Assembly (NCBI GenBank): GCA_010645155.1
Contig: JAAGOF010000109.1
Span: 659,141-723,140, forward strand
Source of the DNA: Tigriopus japonicus
Taxonomy: Eukaryota > Arthropoda > Copepoda > Harpacticoida > Harpacticidae
Length of the DNA stretch: 64,000 nucleotides
Direction: 5' to 3'
Both the position numbers and the translations under genes were made by a program. The notes under the pieces were generated by a model that did no database searches, was not told the DNA's origin, and saw only the letters and a list, made by a program, of their open reading frames with translations. How positions within the stretch are numbered: position 1 is the first letter of the stretch; every line of letters starts with the position of its first letter. Shown here in pieces: positions 13,166 to 25,000 of the stretch.

Positions 13166-15827
13166 TTACTCGCTTGTGATGCTTTGATTAAACTCATTTT
13201 TGAAGGCATAACTTATGACAGGAATATCAACGAGAGCCTGATCGCCCAAGAGTCCAATAGGCGGTAGCAAATGTTGCCACTGAAGGAGTCCCTTGATCCC
13301 TTTGTCATCAATTTCGGTGGGATCGATCGCTTCCCCGATTTGACAAGCTCTTAATTCGACCTCGGATTTGTTACAGGAATCACTTCCCACATTATTTCCG
13401 GACCCATCGCATTCACAGTCTAAAAGTTCATGAGTTTCACAATCCACATTGGGTTGGAATGAAAACAGGTCCTTGAGATCGTTTTGGGAAAAATGAAATT
13501 GAGTGCTCTTCCCCTCCATCAAGCCCCCTCCGAGGCCCTGCTTAGTGATTTGTCTTTGAAATATTTTTTCTTCGATGGTTCCAGATGTGGCTAAGCGGTA
13601 AACTAACACTGGTCGCTTTTGTCCATCTCGCCAAACTCGAGCCATGGCTAAAACGAAAAGCGCACAAAGTAAAATAAATCAAGTTAGACTCAGACAAATG
13701 AATCTTACCTTGAACATCATGAGCAGGATTCCAATCCATGTCATATAAGAGAATCCTTGAGGCTCCAATCAAATTCAGACCTATTATTGAAAAAAAATAG
13801 TTTGTATTAAGAATAGGTTATGGTGGAATGCTTTCTTCTTACCAGTTCCACCTGCTTTGGAGCTTAAAAGAAGAACAAAGTCTTTGCCAAGTCTGTCATT
13901 AAATCGATTCACTACAACTTGTCTCTGATTGGTTGACGTTGAACCGTCTAATCTCAGGAATGGATATTCGTAATGTGTGCACAGCTCGCCCAAAAGATCC
14001 AGAACTTGGGTCGATATCGATACAATGACAATTTTTTCGCTACCCACAGACCTCAGATTGTGGAGAAGATGGGAAACGAGCGCCAATTTACTTCCTTGTT
14101 CTTCGAAAGTGAGATTGGCCATGTCTTCTTCAAGTTCCGGAGGTATTTCACACATACTGGGGTGATTGCAGATTTTCCTCAGCTTTTGGATGCTATTTTA
14201 TTGGGTGTTATTTAAAGTCCATTTTAAAATTAAATACATTTTTTCATTCTTACCTGCCAAGCACACATGACGAATCCATGAGAAAAGAGTTCCCGAGACT
14301 ATAAAGAGCGTTTTCGTACAATCGGATTTGAATGGCACTCGGTCGACAAAAGAGGACGAATTCGGTCTTGGAAGGGAGATATTTACTAATGATGTCTTGA
14401 GTCCGCCTTAAAATGAATCGATTGGTCAAGTCTGTCAAGACCTCGAGAGCATCTTGGCCGATTTGGCGCTCTTCTTCGGTGGCTTCGGGTTGTTTACTCT
14501 TGACGATGGGATCTTCAAATTTACTCGTGAACGTTTTGCTCGTCCCAACCACATTCGGATTAACCACACACATAATGGCATAGAACTCCTTAAGATCGTT
14601 CTGAATCGGCGTGCCAGTCAGTACAATCCGTCGATCACAATCCATCTGAGCCAAAAAGGTCGACGCCTTAATCTTGTCATTTTTCAATCGGTGTCCTTCA
14701 TCGCAGACAATCAAGTCAAATTGAAGGAACCGTTGAATATCTTCAAAGCTCTTATTGAACATTTCATAGGACATGATCAGCACGGGCAATTTGGCTCGTT
14801 TAAACGCCTCATGGACGCGATTAGTTCCATCTACGGCAAATGTTTCGATTCTTTCCCGACCCAGCCATTTCTGGAACTCGCCCTCCCAATTTTTAACCAA
14901 AGAACTTGGTGCCAAAATTAACGTGCGCTTTATCACGGGTTTCCCAGCAAACGGACCTTGTCTTAACAAAGTCCAAATCAGACTGATAGTTTGTAAGGTC
15001 TTGCCTAAACCCATTTCATCAGCCAAAATGGCTCCATGACAGGTTGGGTCTTGGAACCCCATAACACATTTATACAAAAACAAAACACCTTGTCGTTGAT
15101 GCGGTCTCAAATGTTTGGAGAGATGCGGATCGACCACAACATCTACGATCTCATCGCATTGTCGCTTGAAATTAAACGGAGGTCTGGGCATCAGCAATGC
15201 ATCTTGGCTGTCCTTGTTATAAATACTGGTCAGAACATTCTCCTTATTAGCATTAGTCGGCTGAAATTGGGTGCCAAATCGCGTTGGAACCGTGAAAGGT
15301 TTGAAGACAGTGGATGATATGACTTTAGGTCGATGAAACGATACTCCTCCATCAGATTCTTGGCCTGGGACGCCTCCTTGATCCGGTTTAAGGATACTTT
15401 TCTGGTATTCAGATCCCGTCAGTTCATCCAAGATTTCAATTTCCCGCCCTCCAAAACTGATTGAACTTCCCGGTTTAAGGGCTGCCAATTCTGGAATGGA
15501 CAAGCCACTTCCACGAGCCAATTCTTTGCCGTTAGTGTCTTTTAAGATAGCCAATCTTTGAGAAGCTCGAACGATGAGAAAGGCATCGTCTTCCCATTTC
15601 TTGTGTTTCCGGGCTGAGCATTTGCACCAAATGGCTGAGAAATGACGTTCGTCTTCATTGAAAGTTGGAGGATTGTTGGGATGAGGTGTTAAGAGAATGG
15701 ATTTGGGGGCGGTAGGGGTGTGTTTGGGGATAGATTGAGGGGTGTTGACTGGCACACCTCCTGATCGGGGCACTTTGAAGGCAGGGGGTCGGTAACCGCC
15801 TTGCGATGGAGCTCCGGATCGCCTCAT
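13166..15827 (-). CDS. RAD54B: DNA repair and recombination protein RAD54B (complete, 4 exons)
   Basis: RAD54B is a nuclear Swi2/Snf2 ATPase that moves on double-stranded DNA and assists RAD51 in homologous recombination. Exons are 15827-14254, 14192-13843, 13780-13709 and 13647-13166, all GT..AG and phase-consistent, giving 2478 nt and 825 residues. The start MRRSGAPSQ matches the vertebrate RAD54B start, and its context (CAAAATG) is good. The RAD54B-type N-terminal module follows (IWCKCSARKHKKWE and GKELARG). The ATPase core shows motif I DEMGLGKT, motif II DEGH, motif III LTGTPIQND and the RRTQDII region. The second lobe shows LSSKAGG, NLIGAS, DMDWNPA and motif VI ARVWRDGQK. The C-terminal LLDCECDG cluster is also typical. 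The N-terminal domain and start separate it from RAD54L. Nothing looks broken. Confidence 0.96.
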
Positions 15828-17977
15828 TTTGACAAAGGAAACTTGAGATTCATGGGTTTGTTAGATTTGGTAGATTTCGCGGTGTTTTGATATGGAACAC
15901 GCGCTATGTTTAAATCAATATCACAAAACCTCTCTTCCTTGTGATTCCCATGAAAGTATAGTTCACAATATGCAAAAAAATAAACGTGTCTTATTTCTAA
16001 TACAAAAATCAATTGCATTCATTTGATCAAGCAAAAGATTTTGAAGCCCATTTCCAGTTTAAAATGTCTCAAATCTTCTGACCATCAAAATAGTAATAAA
16101 TAGACATTTTGGTTACAAGTTCGGTTCACTTCGGCTTTGATACGTGGAGCAAAATCTGTCTTCTAGATAAAATTAAAGAGCAAAAAATCACTTCTAGATA
16201 AAATTTGTGAAGGTCATTCGGAGACCAAATGGTCTTCCTTCATCTAATTTTGCCTCATGAATAGCCAATCGTACAAAAAGTTATATGTTTTCCTTTATTC
16301 AGGAGATATATTGGACATTTTGAAACAGGATACGATTTTCAAACATAAAATCTGTTCGTAACAACGCATTCATTGTCCTATTTTGGCACAATGTACGTTT
16401 TTTCTCTTGATTGGTTGTATCGCAATTTTAAGTGTAACTTTGTTCCGATATGAATACTTTATATTATAACTTGTTCTCGCAATTTTTCTTAACATGCCGA
16501 TGTAGAAGATCGCTTTTATCGTCATTAGGTCGACATTAAAATAAGGTAAATAAGAGATCACACAGTTTCAGGATTCGGCTCGGATTTTTAGGAATGCTCG
16601 TCTGAAATAATAACCGCTTCATAAACTATTTTCCTTTTCATTGCTCTTGACTTAGTTTGATTTTCTCCCTTGAACGTTCCCATAATTTTGATCTCACTAA
16701 AAGGCGAAAAAATGTGTTTTTTAAGGCAAAGAAAGTACCTTTTTATGTGGTCAATATGGCGTTTTATGTGATGTAAAGTGGGAAGTATGTGATCTATAAA
16801 AAGCTAAATACTAACTTGTACTCGGTTTTTTACGCTTTTCAGGATTTTATAACCAAAAATCTCTTTACCATAACCCCCTTTTTTATCTTAAACATGATTT
16901 AGTAAAACAGATTTATCATTAAAAATGATTATGTTAGGGCCAGTAGGATTCTTAAACAACTGCCAATGCCGCAAACTTTTGAATATTGTATTTTCACCAC
17001 TACTATGTTGAATAAACTGTTTCGATAAACACAAGCAAAATTCATAACTTATGTGACAAGTAAGTTAGTGTTATGAACTGAAGAATGAACATTTACTTGA
17101 TAAAAACCCACTAAATCTTGTTAATTATGTATTGAAGTCGATGCAAATATCAGTTCCTCACCTTTGGTGACGAGAAGACCATACTATAAAAGAAACTATT
17201 TTTCTGAACATCCTTGTAATTGTGGTAAAAAGCACCAACTTTGTCAAAAAAATGCTTAAATTGAAAATTCTTCGTCAAATTATCAGTAATCATTTGGGGA
17301 AAAATGGCAAAAAGGCAAACATATTTGCTTTTTTAACCCAAAAATGATGATTTTTTTTCTCTCCCAAAAATCCTCTTTATTTCAAAAAAGTATGTTGTCA
17401 CATTACTTTCCGCCATTTAGACATCACCTTCCCATCCCATTAAAAAGGAGATCCATCTATGAGTCCATGATCGCATCTCTTTGATAGGAGGGTTTGATGA
17501 TCTCGTTCCTTAGTCCAAGAATTTGAGTTATCTCTCAGTTATTATTAAGTTATTCTCCTACCTTCTAAAGAGTAAGATCCTAAAAACTGTCAGACCTACA
17601 TGTTATCCAAATACCAGACCCCTTATTTAACAGTCCCTTCAGGCCATGTCTTATCATAATTCCTCATTTTTTCTGTATCTATCAGTATATCTTTTCCTCC
17701 AACATTGTCCGTCTATTGCTCCCCAAATTTGGCAGGACTTCGGAAAAGTAGCGAGCATATCGCGTGTTCCGTCACACATATTGATATCGTCGTCATGACA
17801 TGTTCCATGTTCCAGCATTCTTTTGAACGTATCTGTACAATTCCATAAGAAAACACGACCAGTTTCGACCAAGATTTATGTTGTAGCTCATTTTATCATA
17901 CCAGGCATTGGATTGGTTTGAAGACATCCTTGCAAAGATGACTGGGGTTTTAGAAATGAGAAAAATAACTTCTTCTA
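15828..17977. other. Intergenic region upstream of RAD54B
   Basis: This AT-rich DNA must contain the RAD54B promoter, close to 15828..16020. I see no TATA box in a convincing position, no conserved ORF and no repeat shared with the rest of the window. The stretch ends at the TA target site of the mariner. Confidence 0.4.
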
Positions 17978-19260
17978 CAGAGTGGGGCAGAAGTATCCGG
18001 ACAAAACTTTGAACATAATTTACAGCATCAAGAGCTATTTCTAGCCAATTGTGTATTTAACAAAAAAAGTTTGGACAACAATTAAGAACATTTTTATTCA
18101 ATATGGTCACCCTTGGCCTTAATGACGGCGTCCAAGCGGCCGACAAAGGCCGAGCAGGCTTTGGCGACGTCGGCCGTGGAGAAGGAGGCCATGTTCCGCT
18201 TCACCGACGACTTCAGAGACGCCAGGCTGTTGTGGGGCATCTTGTTGACCTTCCTCCTCAGCTTGGACCACAACTAGAAGTCGCATGGGTTGAGGTCAGG
18301 GCTGTTTGAAGGCCACTCGTCTTTCTTGACCACCACATCAAATTTGCTGTTCAAAAAGTTCATGGAAACATTGGACACATGACATGGAGCAGACTCCTGG
18401 ATCCACATAAATTTGGTTCCTGGTGGGTACGTGGTTGCCAGCCAGGGCATCACGACCTTCCTTAGAAGCTCCACATACCCGGCGGTGTTGAGCCTGAATT
18501 TGGGAGGGAAGACATGGGCTGGCATCACCTTCCCGTCGCTGCTGATGAGGCCAAAGACCATAATCTTGGCAGGATTCTTTGTCTCCATGATGGGAGGCAC
18601 AACGGTTCTATTCTCGGCAAGCCATTTGTTGTTCTGGGGGTTGTACCCGCCATCCACCATGAAGATTGACTCATCTGAGAAGAGTCTGACTGTCCTCGGA
18701 TTGACCTTGCAGATTCTGCGCAACTTCTTGCCCCTCTCAAGCCTGGTGGCCTTCATCTTCTCGGTAAGAAGGTGGAGTCTGCCTCTGACGTAGGAGGTCA
18801 AGTTCAGGTCCTCCTTGACGGCCCTGGCCACAGTCCTCTTGCTCACGGACCGCCTGGCTGCATGGGCCGATATGGACACAGCTGGGTTGGCCTCAATGGA
18901 CCTCCTCAGGTCCGCCAAGAACCTGGGGGTCCGCTTTTTTGTCCTGTGTGGGCCGCAGGGGGCGTGGCCTGTCCCCCAGCTAGACTGCAGCCTCTTCACG
19001 ACCTCGTAGACGGTGGCCCTGGGGTACTTGGTTGACTTGATGATGGCTCTGGCGTCGTTGCCGGCCGAGAGCAATTCAGCAATCACTTTACGCTTTTGTT
19101 CCTGGGGCTTCATATTTCCGGATTTAAACAAAAAAAGATTAACAAACATTCAAAACCGGTTTTTGATCAAACCAGAAAAACGCGGGAAATAAAAATATTC
19201 CTCTTGCTTCAGGAGATATACGTCATCCAAGTTTTGTCTGGATACTTCTGCCCCTCCCCG
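17978..19260 (-). mobile_element. Tc1/mariner-superfamily transposon, DD37D (maT-like), full length
   Basis: The element is 1283 bp, flanked on both sides by the TA dinucleotide expected of mariner insertion (17976-17977 and 19261-19262). Terminal inverted repeats of about 32 bp share the core GGGGCAGAAGTATCC followed, after one variable base, by GACAAAACTT. A few mismatches lie at the outer bases. It is visibly GC-richer than the AT-rich flanks. It carries a single minus-strand transposase gene, described separately. Intact ends and size point to a fairly recent insertion. Confidence 0.95.
18094..19113 (-). pseudogene. Mariner transposase, disrupted
   Basis: This is the cut-and-paste transposase of the surrounding element. 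From the ATG at 19113 (MKPQEQKRKV) the frame reads 339 residues to the TAA at 18094, with one in-frame TAG at 18274-18276 directly after NPCDF. An upstream ATG at 19149 is also in frame but adds only 12 residues. Two helix-turn-helix regions come first, then the DDD domain. The first acid is in FSDESIF. The second is in WIQESAPCH, where Glu stands in place of the usual Asp. The third is in SPDLNPCD, 37 residues later, giving DD37D spacing. The tail past the TAG stays open to the end. The stop and the second-position substitution both argue that this copy is inactive. Confidence 0.93.
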
Positions 19261-20012
19261 TAAATTGAGCTTGAAAGAACACAGATGGATGCACAACTTG
19301 AGAAACGCTGATACACTTTAAGCCATATCCAACTATAGGTTAGTTAACAGACACGTGGTGCAGTTGTGATTGAAATTAATTAAACGTTATTGCATAGCTT
19401 TGTTATCTAATTTGAACTCAAAGTAAATTCATCATATTTTGACCAATTTCATTTCAATTATAGATTACTTGACTTGATTTACAAGTACAAATACAGTTTT
19501 GTACAAATACTGTAAATACAAATTTGTACAAGTACAAATGCATTTTCAACAACGTACAAGTCTAGGATTAAGCAGACGATTTCTTCCACACACTCCCAAT
19601 TTTGAAAAAGACAGTTATAGGCTCCAGATCATCTTAAAAATGTCATTTGATGAATTTTTTAGAGCATGATTCTTTGTCATTCATTGATACAGACATGAAA
19701 ATCTAGACCTCTGGAGACTTCTTTGTTGCAATATAGACGGCTTTTGGTACCAGAACAACTTTAGTCCCCAATTACGATATCAAGATAAGGCTTTATAAAC
19801 AGTAAACTTTTTGACGAAAATTATTCAACATGCTCTTCAAGTTAACCCTTTTGTAGTTGTAAAGGCATAACTTTTGTTACCTGGGTAACACTGAGCGTCC
19901 ACCATTGAAGTTCTCAATGCAAGTATAATTTGAAAGTTAATATAACTTGTTGCCGGTTTTTAAACTGTTAAATTTGTGCAATCAGTCTCTTCTTAATGAC
20001 ATTGGTTTACAC

Positions 20013-20253
20013 CAAGGGTGGGCAACTGTTTTTGTGTCAAGGCCCCCAAAATTTGGTTTGGTTAAGTCATACAGATGATGGCAGGTTCATGGGCCCACAA
20101 ATTAACGATCAAAGACCTCTGGGCCCACAAGCTCAGTACACTATGGATATCTCATGGGCCCATTATTTAGGACTTTCCTCATTGCTCATGGGCCCACCAA
20201 CGATCACCCTTGGGCCCAAATGTGGGCAAGGTCCCACCGGTTGCCGACCCCTG
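20013..20253. mobile_element. hAT-like MITE, 241 bp, with internal GGGCCCA repeats
   Basis: The ends are CAAGGGTGGGCAAC and, inverted, CAGGGGTCGGCAAC, resembling hAT termini. Flanking 8-mers GTTTACAC and TTTTAAAC match at 6 of 8 positions, so the target duplication is imperfect or aged. The interior carries five copies of the palindromic core GGGCCCA within about 150 bp. There is no transposase ORF, so it is non-autonomous. Confidence 0.75.
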
Positions 20254-21075
20254 TTTTAAACCATAGACTCGCTTCCCCACTTAAAGAGACCTTGCTAAAA
20301 GCCTTGCCAAAGTTAAAGAGTTTTTTTGCTTGATTCAAGGATTTCTAGACGGCTGAATGTCAGAGTACCAATTGATCTTTTATTGAAAATATTTTTTTCC
20401 TGTGATCACCAAAAAGAAAAATGTTTTTTTTTGTCGGAATTTTATTACGGGAAAAGTGCTAAAACCTACTCCAGATGCCGAAAGGAATTGAGTTTTGGGA
20501 ATTTTTGCGGGGAAAATGGAGAGATTTTTCTCATGCGTTTATCAAACTCCAATTCGAGCCCTACTGACTAATGATGGAAATCGAACTCTTGCCTAATGTT
20601 GCTGTTTTGGTCTTTGTTTAAGCTTTTTCATCATAACACTGAACACACCCTGAATTTTCAAAAGAAAGAGACATAAGAATAAGGAAGGGCAACACTCCAG
20701 GTTCGATTCCCATCATTACTACGGACCATATCTACATACCTACCCACTTTAACCTTTACGTATTTATGCTCTTCACCCTTGAGGCTCTTTGCTTCCTTTT
20801 TCAAGGATTCCTTGCCCTTACCCTGTAACCATTTTGTCAAAATATCTTTAGAAAAGATAGTTTAAGTGACTTGCGTCCTTCGTTTTTTTAGGTTTCTCAA
20901 TCCGCTTTGAATCCACAAAGATTTTAACAAAAATGTAATCAGCAAAAATATTCGATGATACTATGGTTTTTTGATAAATACTTGTTGATCACGGGTTGAA
21001 GACCGAGTAGTTCCTAGAAGACGAGTTGCAGAGATGTCCACAATCTAGAAAAGGTTTGTTCTGTTTCTTTATTAT

Positions 21076-22001
21076 TAGAGCCCGGGAAAAAATGTTGGAA
21101 AAACGTCCAAAAAAATGTCATTAAAATGTCAGGAAAAACGTCCAAAAAAATGTCATTAAAATGTCAGGAAAAACGTCCAAAAAATGTCATTAAAATGTCA
21201 GGAAAAAGGGCAAAAAATGTTCAAATATAGGGCAAAAAGGGCAAAAAATGTTGAAATGTAGAGCAAAAAATGTTGAAATACAAGGCATAAAGGGCACAAA
21301 ATGTTGAAAATTAGGACAAAAAAGTCAACGAGATGTGTAAGGAATGGGACTAGATGCGTGGGGGACTTGAGAAGACTACTTAAGACAATGTGACCAGACA
21401 TCTGAAGGAAATAATGCCGTCAAAACTCTAGTTGTAAAAAACCGGGAGGTTGCGCTTTGCATAGCGGGGTGTTTTTATAAGCTAGACGTCAAAAAAGTTT
21501 ATGTTTTAAGTTAGATAGCACATTCAGACCCTTTGAAAGGCAATAGATATTAAAATCTGAGTAATTAATGGCAACAGTGCCAACTTAAAACACACTTTAC
21601 TCTACACATAGCTATTTAGCCCACGTAAAATAATCACGGAAACAAGGGTCACAAAGTTTTTGATTTGAACTTTTCACAACTTTTTGACAAAAAGAAACTT
21701 TAAGGGCCCTTTCTTCCCCTTTCCAAAGATTTGAAAAAATTTGGCATCGTAGAATGTGAAGTTGAACAATGACAATTTTAGCGGGAAATTTTGGCGGGAA
21801 ATTTCAAGCCTTCATTTGATTAATTGGTCCCTCAGAACCGGTTTTGGGATGATATTTTTGAGCAAAAAGTACAAAAAATGTTAAGAAAATGTTGAAATTT
21901 TCCAAAAAATGTCAAATAAAATTAAAATGTTATATTTACGTAAAATTGGAAAAAAATGAAAAAAAATATTTTTAATGTAAAACAATTTTTTCCCTAGCCC
22001 T
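21076..22001. mobile_element. hAT-like non-autonomous element, 926 bp
   Basis: The termini are TAGAGCCCGGGAAAAAATG and, inverted, TAGGGCTAGGGAAAAAATTG. Flanking 8-mers TTTATTAT and CTTATTAT match at 7 of 8. The TAGGGC-type terminus resembles that of the element at 58644..59189, which suggests related families. The interior is A-rich and no transposase is present. The left part holds a short tandem repeat. Confidence 0.75.
21097..21200 (+). repeat. 35 bp tandem repeat, three copies, inside the 21076..22001 element
   Basis: Three head-to-tail copies of a 35 bp A-rich unit (GGAAAAACGTCC ... ATTAAAATGTCA) lie at 21097-21131, 21132-21166 and 21167-21200. The last is one base shorter. They are followed by degenerate variants (GGGCAAAAAATGTT-like) to about 21310. 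Such sub-terminal repeats are common in non-autonomous hAT elements. Confidence 0.85.
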
Positions 22002-22009
22002 ACTTATTA

Positions 22010-25000
22010 TCTAACTTCAACTTGATCAAATCTATTCTATTCTTAGATTGTGCATAGGCTGACAATACACCACGTCGAGAAAATTTAGTAACGTATGCTG
22101 ACAAACAAATTGTATTGTGGTTTTAAACGGGTGCATCAGAACATCAACAAATAGACATTTGATTAGGGAAAGAGTTCGTTCTTATATCAACAACCATGCG
22201 CGTCGAGTTCATATTTTGCCCTCAAGGGCAAACTTCTCTGTCAAGAGTTTTTTGAATACCTTGATGAAAGTAATAGTCGTTTAGGTACTCTAAAGTACGC
22301 TTGTACTTCCTTCAACACAGACAAATGAACTTGTAAGACTTCATAAGGTGAATTGCCTTGAGTAGCGCCCGGAAAAATACATTTATTTTGCTGTCGAGCA
22401 GAAACTCTAGATGTTTTACAACGTAGTCAGCTGAGGGCTGACGTGCGAGATCGTCAACTGACCTTACTTTATGAAACGTCTAGAATTTATTTACGGACAT
22501 TGGTAGTATTTTGCTACTATGTACTTTACATATACTCAACAATTCATCTATTGACTTTCTTAGGAATTATAAAAAGCAGTTCCACTTGCTGCTTGCATAA
22601 TGATCTCAATCTCCATAGTTTATGGTCTTACTTCCATTGTTTTCCCAGGCACCTCTGATGGTTCATTGGGCCAGGGTGGAACCCATAGTACAATCACATA
22701 GCATGGACCCAAAGACCCTGTATAACTTAGGCCCAGGGTTCATGGCCTATCTACCAAGAGAAAAGCATCTACAACTAAAGGGAAGTTGACTCATGGAAGA
22801 AGGTGGTGGGCCTTCTCTTGTCATTAACTAGACATTGGTACATTTGGGATTCGACTTGGGCTTTGAAAACACAGGCCATTTCATTTGATTGTGTTCCTCG
22901 TTTAAATGGACTCTACATAGAGATTATCTCGTATCTCATTCTTGGCATAGCTAGCCTTCAACGCGGACAACAGAAGGACAGTTGGAAGTGCCAAGAAACA
23001 CCAAGGAAACCGGTATTAGCTTGCTTGTTCATAAATATGTTCGGAAAGTCCTTCTACTAGAAGAAGATGTAAGTGTGTTGTTCTCTCCGAGGAGGATTAC
23101 AAGTATGGGCGAGCTGGCTTGTTATGGTCTCTGTTGTTGGGAGAGCTCTCGACACTTTCTCATATATTCCAATTCTCTTCCATCACCACTTTGCCAAGCT
23201 CTCTAAAGCGCTATATGTGTGCTTAAAATGATAAGACTCTTTGATTTAGATTAATTATAATAACATGTTTGAGGTTTATAGCAGAGGTTGTCAGAATAAT
23301 AGAGTTCAAAAAGAAAGTTTGTCATTGCTTTTTTTATTTGTCTTGGATTTCTCACCAAAAAAATATCGGATATATCACAAAATCAAGATCATTATTGTTG
23401 CTCTGATACTTTTCCTGTTTGCTCCCAGATTGAGAAAAGAGATAAACGAAATAGGAACTTTCATCTTGTGCAGCTTGACCTTCGTTTATTTAGTTACTGA
23501 CTTAGATATTTGAGTCGAAATCAGTTTTTTTGGTGTCTGGAGATTGTGTGGCAAGATCAAATCTAGAATTTAAAGAGCTAATTTATGATATCCATTCTGA
23601 TTGTTTTTGTCACTAATTGACTGACTGATTGGTTTAATTGATCATTGAAAGCAATAGTGATATTTCTTGTTTTAAGGCGACCTCAATCTTTTCAACAATC
23701 TGTTATTTTTAGTGATTAGTGATTACTTATACAAATCAAATTCATACATGAACACTGAATTCTATTTATGACACTACACGAGAATAATTCAAATTTTGAC
23801 CGAAATTATTGTGAAAATCTGGGCGTCTCGTTTCATTTTGGCTTTGATCAAAGAAGATCTTGGCTCCAATGAGCTTTTCTCCGAAGTAACCTCCATTTAC
23901 CATGTTCTTCACGTTACCATGTTCCTTCACCACCAATGTACAGGGAAATTCGCAAGGTCATCCAAACATATATGTGTCTTTGCAAGGCCAAAGTAATTTA
24001 GAGTCATTTGTTGTGACCTACATCTTGCGTTCACTTCCACTAGGTAATGAAACACAACACTTTAACACAGAAGTGCTTTAGAATTCCCAAGATCCCTCGA
24101 GTCCGTGACAGCAGCTGAAGTGAAGAGAGCAATACGACGAGTCATCTATGGACGAGTTCAAATGAGGGGAGAAGCCGAAGCCCGACAGGCTTTGGTTTTG
24201 GACTTGCTAGAGAGAAAGAAAGAGATTTGAGACTACAAGTGAGTAGCACAGCAAACTTGGTTTGGACCTTCCTGTTCACCCATGGCCCAAAGGTGGTCAA
24301 CGGACAAATACATTGCACCCCTATTATTTTGCTATCCTTCGTTCTCTGTCATGAGATCAACCATGTGCCGGCTAATACGTTTCCCTTAAAATTCCAAAAG
24401 AACGTAACCAAAGGATGCGGGCACGTTTAAATGTGCCCACAAGAGGTATTTCCATTCGACAAGTCCGGCCCCATAATTTGACTAGATCATCTTTCAAAAA
24501 AGAAGGAGACGACCTTACTCCGTTTTCCTGTCCTCTTTTGACACTCTCCATCATTTCTTCTCTTCTGAGTAGTAGAGGTTAGGATCGTTCAGCCTTCAGG
24601 AAGCTCTTTTTGGAACTACAGTAAGTACGGGGTTTGTGGTTGAGGCTTCTCAACCGACATCGCTTTGCCTGACATTCTCGTACACACCATTCAGCTGCAG
24701 TATGTAGTTTGTCATACGCATAAGGAGAGAGGACATTGGCGCCTCGAACGAACTTGTGGATCCAGGCAGTCTGTCGAAGCCCAATGGTGGCTTGAACTGC
24801 TCGAACGTCTCCATTGCCACTACCAAAAACATAACCACGCGGTAGCTAAATGGCTCCGGCTCCCACGTTGCCTCATCTTCTTTTCTTATTCCACTTTTCT
24901 GTTGGCGTCTCTAGGCAGAATCGAGGGCACATTGGTGGTGGTGATCCACCTCATTCTTGAGGCAACCAGCAGCCATCAAGTTCCCTTTGGGTGTAGTATG

